Assembly (NCBI GenBank): GCA_038373885.1 | Contig: JAWZYV010006201.1 | Coordinates: 868,001-932,000 of the forward strand | Direction of reading: 5' to 3' | DNA: 64,000 bases | From: Cheiracanthium punctorium | Taxonomy: Eukaryota > Arthropoda > Arachnida > Araneae > Cheiracanthiidae | Shown here: piece after piece, positions 55,809 to 64,000 of the stretch | How the letters are laid out: every line of letters begins with the position of its first letter | Position numbering within the stretch: the first letter of the stretch is position 1 | The notes under the pieces: generated by a model | The model's input: only the letters and a program-made list of their open reading frames with translations | Databases searched by the model: none | What the model was told of the DNA's origin: nothing | Translations under genes and position numbers: made by a program

Positions 55809-55993
55809 ATGGGTGACAGCAAGACCGAGGAGAACAAAACCCCGGAAAACAAGGAGGAGCCGGCGCCCCCCGCCCCCAACGAGATGAGGGCGATCGTTCT
55901 AACCGGGTTCGGCGGTCTTAAAGCGGTGAAGGTTATGAAAAAGCCGGAGCCCAGTCCGGCCGAGGGTGAAGTGCTGATCAGAGTTAAAGCATG
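55809..55993 (+). CDS. VAT1L: VAT-1 homolog-like protein, coding exon 1
   Basis: ATG 55809 opens 61 codons plus two bases of a Cys codon, then GT (G|GTAAAA) at 55994. The product starts with a charged, Pro-rich, disordered segment (residues 1-24, EENKTPENKEEPAPPAP), followed by EMRAIVLTGFGGLKAVKVMK, the first strands of a quinone-oxidoreductase-like MDR fold. VAT-1-type proteins are zinc-less medium-chain dehydrogenase relatives found with synaptic vesicles and other membranes; their substrate is not firmly known. Exon 1 and exon 2 join in phase to RVKACGLNFLDLMVRQG, which closely resembles the vertebrate VAT1L subgroup rather than VAT1. The gene runs off the window. Confidence 0.92.
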
Positions 55994-57290
55994 GTAAAAA
56001 TATATATATATATACAAAAACACCTCTAATCCTGGATGTGTGTGATTTGCTTAAAATCTGCGTAAAATTACGGGATATTCCGTTTAAATTTCAGTTTGAT
56101 GAGAAACAGCTGGACAGCTGTTAGCTTGACTTCCGCGACTTGACGGACCATATTTTGGCTTAGTACGCTTCCGTTAAGTGGAAGTTTTCGGATATTTTGT
56201 GAGAAATAGTTCTGTGTTGTCGAACTAAATACGAAAAATGTCGAAATAAGGAAAGTCGTTTAATTTTTTATGTGTATACAAGTCGAAATAGAAATGCCGG
56301 TGTAGATCTTATCGTAATTCTGATTTCTGATTTATTCATTAATTAAATTCTCCTAAGTTTTAAAAAAACATATATTTATCATGCATGCTTGCTTATTCAA
56401 TTTATCAATAACATAAACATTTTATGTTATTTATAAACTTATTTAATCGGAATAGACATCTCGAGAATTCTCTTTAGCCCTTTCAGATCATTAATTAAAT
56501 TCTGATTTTTTTAGAAAGCATGTATTTATCATGCATAATTGGTTATTCAATTTATCAATAATATAAACATTTTATGTTATTTACAAGCTTATATAATCGG
56601 AATAGAAATCTCAAGAATTCCCTTTAGCGCTTTTGAGACCTGATTAAATAAGTTCTCTTTCAATTAAATAATTTTACTTTTGATAATATTGATTAAACTT
56701 GAATTAAAAAAAAATAAAATGAAAATTCCGGATTATTAGATTTTCGAGGAAAATAGGTTTTTCTTCATGTGCGCAGATCAGGACATCATTCCTCTAAGCA
56801 TAGGTAATTTTTGTGTCCTCAATTGAGGGTGCAGGACTTCAAAGAGCTAACGAATTTTCTTATACCTCAAAATCCCATTATAGATCTCATAATAATTGAA
56901 TATTAAAATTTAAAAATAAAAAGGGTTTTTAACAAATATCGGAATATTTAATTTATCAGTATTCTAAACATTTATTGTTATGTATGTGTATAAATTTATT
57001 TTATTGAGTAGTTAAAACCTGTGAAGTTTTTATTATATGATAAATCGGGGCCGGATTATCCTTTAGGCTTATTAGGGGCTAACATATGGGCCGTGACCAC
57101 TGTAACCCTTTGTATCTCAACAACCGAAATATTAAAAAAAAATATTGTAATGTACAGAAACACATTACAAATAAACTAAAGTTTTTTTTTATTTACCAGT
57201 TTTTTAATTCATGTAAAATTTTATTGACCAAATTGTGTTTTTTGCAGGGTTCAATAAAACAGTTATGTTTATTTTTGTATTATTTGAAAA

Positions 57291-57343
57291 CAGGGTTGGC
57301 ATGGTTTAAACCACGTTTTAAACCAAATGTTTTTTTTTTCTCC

Positions 57344-57375
<32 letters not shown>

Positions 57376-58319
57376 ATTGGCTTTTTTTTTTAAAGGATAA
57401 TTTAAAATTCCGAATACTACAGATAGAATACGTTCTGATATCTTTTAAAATTATCCTTATAAGTATCAACAATAAGTTTTTATATCAATCTAATAGATAC
57501 CTTATTGTTTTATCATTATTAAAATTATTAATTAAACTTAAATTGTAGGCTGCATATTTAATTTGTTTCTAAAATTAAAGGTTTTATTGTTTTAACAACT
57601 TATTTTTAAACTTTTAAAATATCATTATGGACAACTTATCACCATTATTACTGATGAATCTAAGTGCAAGATTCCATGTAAAATGTAGTAAAGAATTAAT
57701 ATTGTATTATATTATATACTAAATCAGCGGTTCTCAAACTTTGTAACGTCGCTTCCCCCAACAAAGGCTAACTTCCTGTGGCGCCCCTCCCCTCACATTT
57801 TTCAGCACACATTCAGTTTTTTAATCTTTAACAATGAACATTTAGTCCAATTTTCTACAAAATAATGTTATCAGTAAAGTTTAAATGAAATTAAATTCAG
57901 AGCGAAAATGGATATATTTTTGAGTAAAAATGAGAATAAATAAGATGGATTTTTTAAAAACTACTTGCTCTTTGATTTTTCTCGAGCTCCCTGCAAACGC
58001 TCTGCGCCCCCCTTGGGGGTCGCGCCCCACAGGTTGAGAAACGCTGTACTTAATATAAAAAATAGTATCTCTAAATAAATATTAAAATTGAATGATTTCA
58101 ATGCCCACATAAGTATAGCAACAATTGTTTATTTACTTTGTTTTAATTACTTTCAGAAGGAATATTAATTGTTATTTGAACATTTTATAAATAATTTTAT
58201 TTATAAGTATGTAACAGGTAATTATAAAAGGATTTTTTTAAAAAATCCGGGTTTAACCAAAAAACCCGTTTTTTGGGTTTTTTTTTTTTTCAAAAAAACC
58301 GGGTTTTTTTCCAACCTTG
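57291..58319. mobile_element. hAT element with CAGGGTTGG ends in VAT1L intron 1
   Basis: CAGGGTTGGCATGGTTTAAACC on the left and GGGTTTTTTTCCAACCTTG on the right are inverted, flanked by a perfect 8-bp duplication TTTGAAAA (57283-57290, 58320-58327). The interior is AT-rich with no transposase recognised and hosts another hAT MITE at 57725-58046. Confidence 0.9.
57725..58046. mobile_element. hAT MITE with CAGCGGTTCTCAAAC ends, nested
   Basis: CAGCGGTTCTCAAACTTTG...CGCTTCCCCC and GGGGGTCGCGCCCCACAGGTTGAGAAACGCTG are inverted, flanked by TACTAAAT and TACTTAAT (8 bp, one mismatch). It sits inside the 57291-58319 element, so it is the younger of the two. Confidence 0.9.
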
Positions 58320-58843
58320 TTTGAAAATATATTTGCAGTAGTATACCAAAGTGTTACTGAAGTGTTTGTGAATAGTTTAAACTGAGAACGCTTTGCAAAA
58401 ATCCGTATTTTTGTAAAACATTTGTCTTTACAAAAAAAAAAAAGAAAAGAAAAAATGAAAGACTGACCTAGGAAAAAACACTATAAGTGCTGCAGTAACC
58501 AATAGTGCGACTGCTGAAGGACAAAATGCAGTTTCGTGTTACGATATTAATTAAATATCACAAATGTTTCAGATTCAAAAAAAAATATGCTCACGTTATT
58601 ATATAACCTAAAAAAAACAGTCATTTAAATATCTTTTAATACACTATGATTATGCAGCTTTAATTGGTATGTTGCCTGCAACACAGTGATATAAAGGATT
58701 AAAGGCCCATAATGACGAATTTAACGGAAAAAAATTGCGTAACAGCAATAAAACTTTTAAATTTATTTTGAAGTCATAAAAAATAGACTACAATCAGAGA
58801 AAATATTATATTATGACATATTGCATTGGTATTTATGTGAAGG

Positions 58844-58994
58844 CAGCGGCGTTGCAAGAAATTTTTCATGGGGGAGGAGGCGGGATACGACTACTGCAAC
58901 TCATATGTATGTATACGTGTGTGTGATTAGAGAGTGAAGAAAATACGTTTCGTTCCTCATGGGGGTGTGATGCCCCCCCGTGGCTACGCCACTG
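58844..58994. mobile_element. hAT MITE, diverged copy of the CAGGGGCGTAGCCA family
   Basis: CAGCGGCGTTGCAAGAAATTTTTCATGGGGG...CCCGTGGCTACGCCACTG, flanked by a perfect 8-bp duplication TGTGAAGG (58836-58843, 58995-59002). The inner block ACGACTACTGCAACTCATATGTATGTATAC matches the 14894-15068 copy. Confidence 0.9.
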
Positions 58995-59286
58995 TGTGAA
59001 GGTGAATAAATAGCTGTAGTTTTGAATACAACGACCAATGAAATCGTACAATGCACTAAAATTATGTGTTTCAAAAAAGTTGATTTTAATGAATTGTTTA
59101 CATTTGTTGCTCACATCATATTTTATCATATTTTTTATTGTTAGGAGTCCCACAATTTTCTTGGTTCAGGGATATTTTGAAAATTTGCGAAGATTCGCCC
59201 TGAATAGAAATTCACTTGGCACTTCCTATCACCCTATTTTTACACGAGTAAAAAATACCCTTTTCTTTTGTGAGGCATAAAAATTT

Positions 59287-59460
59287 GCGGTGTATGTGCA
59301 CGTTAAATCCGTGGTTCCTAAAGTCACCCCCGCGGTCGCTAAAAGTCGGTGTTTTCTGATAAGGATTTAAATTGCTGTGGAAACTCCAGGAAGGGTGTAT
59401 ATAGCTCTAAAAGACACATTGTGTGACGTGAGTCGCCCTCTGCTCGCATACAAACAATCT
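59287..59460 (+). mobile_element. SINE family 2, 5'-truncated
   Basis: TGCACGTTAAATCCGTGGTTCC and GGAAACTCCAGGAAGGGTGTATATAGCTCTAAAAGACACATT...GACGTGAGTCGCCCTCTGCTCGCA match the body of the copy at 24700-24952. The tRNA-like head is missing. Confidence 0.75.
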
Positions 59461-59485
59461 TAATGCAGACATAAACAGAAGATAA

Positions 59486-60318
59486 ATGGGGTGCACCGAA
59501 TACCATGTTTTGCCGTATATCAAATACCGAATATTCGTTTAAAATTCTAACCGAATATTCTGCCGAATACCGAATACTTGGCTAAAATTTATTAAACCGT
59601 TATTAAACCGTTATTAAATTTTGATGGCAATGATTAATTTGATTAGTTTGTTCTTGAATAATATTTCATATTTCATATGGTGTAAAACTTCATAAATTAA
59701 AATGCTGAGAAATTTAATATCCAAGTACTTCCTTTATATATTATTAATAACGTTTTTAAATATTAGTGAAATGTTGGTAATTTTTTTTTTACCTGCATAT
59801 TTAATTGAAAAAATTAGTAGTTAATTGACTTTACATATTTTATGAGGGTTTTTTCCCCTGGTTACTGTTTCAAATTTAAATGAGTTAGTAATAGCAAGGC
59901 AAAACTTCATAAATTAAAAAGCAACAAAATTTAAATCTTGCATGTGAGTTCTTTCTCTTACATTAAAACTAATTTCATTGTGATATTGGTTTTTTGTGTG
60001 ATTGTGGCAGCGTTACGCTAGGGCGATCGGCCAAGATGGGGTGGTGCTTTGGTAGGTGGACTTTCTAAGGCGTTTCTAATGCGTATTCACATGTGATATT
60101 AGTAGGTAACAACTTGAATTAATTTAGTACTATAGTACTATACTATATTTTTCATTCGTGTTATAAAAAATATGTATTTGTTTATCAATTGGTGAATACT
60201 TAAATTTGTTTACTATTCGGTTGCCGAATATTTAGGTATTTCGGCCGAACCGAATATTCGGTTTGTCTGCCGAATAGGCAGTATACCGAATACCAACCGA
60301 ATATTCGGTGCATCCCTA
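59486..60318. mobile_element. hAT-type element made of CCGAATA repeats
   Basis: ATGGGGTGCACCGAATACC and CCGAATATTCGGTGCATCCCTA are inverted ends, flanked by GAAGATAA and GAAAATAA (8 bp, one mismatch). Subterminal arrays of ACCGAATATTCGG build long hairpins. A SINE tail (about 60005-60095) is embedded. Similar in style to the GGATACCGGATA element at 35311-36155. Confidence 0.85.
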
Positions 60319-60408
60319 GAAAATAACTTTACATTCGCTTCCTGAAAACAACAGGCTCTTTCTTCGTCAGGAACGATTTCATAATATTTCTGTTTGAACC
60401 ATGAAAGT

Positions 60409-60412
<4 letters not shown>

Positions 60413-60455
<43 letters not shown>
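60413..60455. repeat. (TA)n microsatellite
   Basis: About 21 uninterrupted TA units within VAT1L intron 1. Confidence 0.95.
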
Positions 60456-60460
<5 letters not shown>

Positions 60461-61233
60461 GTAACTTCTCCATTCTGCTTGTATATTTATTAAGAAAAAA
60501 AAATTACAAAAACATTCAAAAAGAAACTGATGTTAAAAAGGTGAAATAAATTAAAACTTTGTAAAATAACACACATAAAATGTACTTATCAGTCTGTTAT
60601 TTGTAAAATAACACACATAAAATGTACTCATCAGTCTATTATTTCCTTAAGCATATTTTTTAAAAATGTTGTGCTACTGTTTTGTAAGAAGAGATATTTT
60701 GTGGAAAAGAAACCCCCATTCTCAGTTTTTTCAAAGCATGAAAATTCAGAATTTACAAAGCCTCGGGCAACTGGAAGTGCTTAATCCGGCCCTGTGATAA
60801 ATTATCTAATTACTGAGTTTGTTGGTATATGTCTCCTAGTAATTTAATTATGGGGTATGTTATTTTTTCTTCAGATATTTAACAAATACTAGGTTATTTA
60901 ATTTATCCATTACCTAAATATTTATTGTAATATATTTTGCTTAAACGGAGTAAAAATAATTCTCGGCAGCTCCCTTTACATAATAAATAATCTAATTACG
61001 GAAATGGATTATGATTTGATTTTGGAAATACGGTCGGTTATTTTCACGAGGGATCTAGCTTTTCAAACTGACAAAGCACTAATAGTATGCATGAAGATCT
61101 AAAGGTAAAATAATCATGCTGGAAACGTCAGATTTTAACTTTACCTGTGGACCTAAATGGAGCTCTGCCCATTCATGTCCTTATTATGTTTACTTCTAGT
61201 GTTTGTTCTCAATTAACACCTCTTTAATTCTAG

Positions 61234-61363
61234 TGGCCTCAATTTCTTGGATCTAATGGTTCGCCAAGGAGCTATAGATAATCCGCCTAAGACACCCTTT
61301 GTCATGGGATTCGAATGTGCCGGAGTGGTGGAAGCTTTAGGAGAAGGCGTCACGGAATTCAAG
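61234..61363 (+). CDS. VAT1L: VAT-1 homolog-like protein, coding exon 2
   Basis: Preceded by CTCTTTAATTCTAG and followed by GTAAAC, so both splice sites are canonical. The first base completes Cys62; then 43 codons give GLNFLDLMVRQGAIDNPPKT and PFVMGFECAGVVEALGEGVT, residues 63-105. This is the GroES-like catalytic domain, with the conserved MGFECAG turn. The exon ends on a codon boundary. It follows a 5240-base intron; later exons are beyond the window or were not found in the remaining 2.6 kb. Confidence 0.92.
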
Positions 61364-61521
61364 GTAAACTACTGCAAAACGATCCCATTTCTGATCTTCC
61401 GTTTACAAATGTGCTCAAGAACTTAACATTTTACAGACCGAAATCAGATCCAGGCATATTTTATATTAGTTTTTAGCATATTTCGTTTTCTAATGCGTTA
61501 CTTATATAGGATATTTGTCAT

Positions 61522-62032
61522 TTAACCCTTTGAGGCGCAACCCTTTCCCAATGCTGAAAAAAGGGCAGCCGTTTGCCATCGCTCGACTTAACTACCAGCA
61601 AGATGGCGGACGATCGAAGCGTTCATCGCGTGCCACAGATCTAGAGACCCTTTTTTGACGCAGCTGGCTGTGCAGCTCGCGCACAGCCAGCTGCGTCAAA
61701 AAAGGGTCTCTAGATCTGTGGCACGCGATGAACGCTTCGATCGTCCGCCATCTTGCTGGTAGTTAAGTCGAGCGATGGCAAACGGCTGCCCTTTTTTCAG
61801 CATTGGGCAGTTCTCGCGTTCTTCCATTTTTCAGCAGATGTCAGTGCTGTTAAAAAGAATCGTGACCATTTTTTTACGGGCAATGACGTGCTAAAAAGTA
61901 AAGGATTCTCGTGGAGCGATGTCACCCGCAACTATTTTTATAGAAATCAAATCTATTCTTCGTGATTGGCAACAGTCAAAACTTCAGAGTTTGGTGTCCT
62001 CACAGCGAGGACACCGCGCGTTAAAGGGTTAA
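61522..62032. mobile_element. piggyBac-type MITE, copy 6, with a large hairpin
   Basis: TTAACCCTTTGAGGCGCAACCC at the left and CGCGCGTTAAAGGGTTAA at the right. Bases 61547-61807 form a near-perfect 261-base palindrome around 61677 (CAGCTGGCTGTGCAGCTCGCGCACAGCCAGCTG). The right side then continues through the other half of the family, so this copy has one half duplicated in inverted form. It lies just after VAT1L exon 2. Confidence 0.9.
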
Positions 62033-62149
62033 ATTGGGGGGGGGGGGAATTTACCGCCAATTTTCTCTGTGTTCCCGATTGGGAACATTGGTCATTTGTG
62101 ACTATACTTTGACTATACTTTTATTGGTAGCTTAAATAATAAGTGAAAT

Positions 62150-62890
62150 ATCTATTACATAAATGTGATAGTTTGTTTGTCTGTTTGTTTGTTCGTCAGA
62201 GAACTCCTCCCACACCGTCCGACCGATCGGCTTGAAATTTTGCACATGTATGTAAAACGACATAGAATAGTCCGTAGTCAACTTTAAAATTCTGAAAATC
62301 GACATGTTCCCTAATTTTTAACGATTTTTCGCAATTTTCGGGGTGGAAAGTTACTCAAATATCCGATTTGAGCACGTTAGTGAACATGTTAGTTGACAAA
62401 GTTAGATTTATTTATTTATTACCTTCATTAATTCAAGTGAGATTGACGTCATTTTATGTCACGAGTGTAAAAATGCCTTAGAAATCCTAAGTCACTTTTA
62501 TCCAGTTAAACCTCCAGTTAAACCTAGTTTTTACAAAAATTATACCGCGAGCGAAATAATAAACTTCCACCTTATCAGGTGATGTAGAAAAGTAAAACAA
62601 CGTGTATTTTTTTTTTCTTCTTCATTCACTAATTCATGTTAGATATCGCAACTGAGAATGATGTCACTTTGACGTCATGAGTTTAAAAATAAGTTAGAAA
62701 TCTAATTAGGGCTGGGATGCAGACCTTCTATCGACCGTCATTAAGAATAAATGAAAAATTTATTTTTAAATTTAAGTAAAGTTGTGAATTAAATTTGAAG
62801 TGGGTAGAAGGATGTATCAAGATAGCTCCGTAAAAAAATTATGAAAATGTGGAATCACACATTTGAACTTGTCTTTTATATAGATAAATT
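62150..62890. repeat. Dispersed non-autonomous element of unknown type
   Basis: Starts near GATAGTTTGTTTGTCTGTTTGTTTGTTCGTCAGAG and CCGTCCGACCGATCGGCTTGAAATTTTGCAC, and ends near CTTTTATATAGATAAATTATA. Internal direct repeats (TGACGTCATTTTATGTCACGAG and TGACGTCATGAG) occur about 240 bases apart. Similar borders are at 42120-42500. Not assigned to a superfamily. Confidence 0.35.
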
Positions 62891-63041
62891 ATATTCACGA
62901 AAATGACATGTGCTTTAATTCTGGTGTTATTACTAATAATTTGTTTGAAGTAATCTTTTAGAAGTATTTTTTTTAGAAAGTTTGGTATATACTTGGTGTG
63001 TTATAAAAGTTATGAATATATGTAAATATATACACTGGGTG

Positions 63042-64000
63042 CCCAAACGCTTTAACTCTTGATTTATTGGTGATAACTGTGCAATGTAAATTACAATAAT
63101 GTTTAATATAAGATGGGAAAAGCATTACGTAAATTAAAATTTAAAAAAAATTTCGCTAATTTTCAAATAATTACACATTCTAAATTTGTATACGACTTCC
63201 GTACAAAAAAAATTCCCAATTATTAGAATATGTTCCTTACACCAATCAGATGGTGTGCGAAATTTCAGCCCTTCATCATTAAACGTCTCAGAAATATCTT
63301 TCAAACAGAGAGGATCTATACATGAATTTGAATGTACGTTTATTACTGGAGGACAAAAATTTATTTTACTTCGCAATTTCTGTAGAACCCCTGAAACGGT
63401 GTCTTCCTATGTGATTTGTCATTGTTGTGAACATGTATATCGGATTTGTGTGCTTGGCTCGAAGCCCACTTATAAATCCTCGTCAGAAGGACAACACAAG
63501 GCGTGGGGGGGTGTCCCCCGCGGGGTATTTCTAAGGGATCCTAACCCATATTTACGCTTAGTTTCGGAGAAAAACATGGAAAACTCCGAACGGTTTGGTT
63601 GACAGACGCGGGATGGGAACCCGAACCCGGGACCTTGACACTTCGCCTGTCTACCATTTCCAGTGACATAACCACTGTGCCATAGTGAGGCCTGTTGTGA
63701 TTTTTTTTTTTCCGATGTGATTTTTTTTTTTTTTTTTTTTTTGCTTCGAGTGCCATTAAAAAGTGGTTATAAGTCGCCAAACCTTTTTCTGCATATCTCT
63801 GACACTTTTTAGGATATCATTCTCAAATTTCGTTCATCACCTAGTTAGTGTATGGGGCACATTTTACTAGCAGAGATTTTTTTGTACGGAGATTGTATAC
63901 AAATTTAAAAAGTATAACTTTTTGAAAATGCACAGTAGTATTTTTTTCTGAACTTACTTTCCTTATTTTGATTATTGTTTTCAATTTACATTGCTTTCTT
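63042..64000. mobile_element. Foldback element F, copy 3, split by a SINE, right end outside the window
   Basis: Left outer end GGGTGCCCAAACGCTTTAACTCTTGATTTATTGGTGATAAC...CAATGTAAATT. Inner left arm AAATTTGTATACGACTTCCGTACAAAAAAAATTCCC pairs with TTTTTTTGTACGGAGATTGTATACAAATTT at about 63877. This copy shows that the family's true ends are the GGGTGCCC block, and the whole unit is about 1 kb plus the SINE. Confidence 0.75.
63418..63714 (-). mobile_element. tRNA-headed SINE (family 1) inside foldback element F
   Basis: On the minus strand: GGCCTCACTATGGCACAGTGG (A box), GGTCCCGGGTTCGGGTTCCC (B box), AACCGTTCGGAGTTTTCCATG, and the tail CCTTCTGACGAGGATTTATAAGTGGGC...CACACAAATCCGATATAC. ATGTGATTT at 63409-63417 and again from 63715 is the target duplication. 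Confidence 0.9.

Noticed and set aside
55370..55816. 148-codon plus-strand frame overlapping the VAT1L start
   Set aside because: It covers the presumed promoter/5'UTR in another frame and shows no homology; the VAT1L frame from 55809 explains the conserved coding signal.
55796..56023. Minus-strand frame opposite VAT1L exon 1
   Set aside because: Antisense shadow of the GC-rich coding exon.
63186..63602. 138-codon plus-strand frame at the right end
   Set aside because: It joins foldback element F to the antisense of a SINE across the SINE insertion point.
1..64000. CRISPR array or prokaryotic operon
   Set aside because: The tandem repeats have no unique spacers of constant length, and gene structure is eukaryotic.

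Overview
The window looks like repeat-rich, AT-rich nuclear DNA from an animal, most likely an arthropod and plausibly a chelicerate such as a spider. The evidence is a split host gene with GT-AG introns, tRNA-headed SINEs, and many hAT- and piggyBac-type miniature inverted-repeat elements (MITEs). Species assignment is inference. Nothing bacterial is present (no operons, no CRISPR array, no rRNA).

1-12.6 kb: a very large, almost perfect palindrome. Its two arms of about 6 kb mirror each other around position 6045.5 and each carries one intact intronless gene, in convergent orientation. The 515-residue product is not a known named protein. By eye it joins an AlkB-like (2OG-Fe(II) oxygenase fold) domain whose metal ligands look lost, a convincing PC4/Sub1-type ssDNA-binding domain, a weaker second PC4-like segment, and a C-terminal CVIM CaaX prenylation signal. 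The outer end is an array of AT-rich tandem repeats, as in foldback elements. No transposase is visible. This is the main candidate for an undescribed system.

12.6-24 kb: a decayed C2H2 zinc-finger gene broken by two MITEs, a 101-bp satellite interrupted by a hAT MITE and a SINE, a LINE RNase H relic, a pogo/mariner-like MITE with a CACTG-type MITE nested inside, short satellites, and a GGGCTC-rich hAT MITE.

24-55 kb: intergenic sequence packed with MITEs (many with exact 8-bp target duplications), SINEs, foldback elements, satellites and two long paralogous repeats (30.8 and 48.3 kb) that act as empty/filled site controls. Three stretches look promoter-like (24.3, 29.3 and 40.0 kb), but no downstream coding exon could be tied to them.

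55.8 kb to the end: the first two coding exons of a VAT-1-homolog-like gene (plus strand), separated by a 5.24-kb intron that holds several hAT elements, including one nested in another. The gene continues beyond the window; its second intron holds a piggyBac-type MITE with a 261-bp hairpin and a foldback element split by a SINE.
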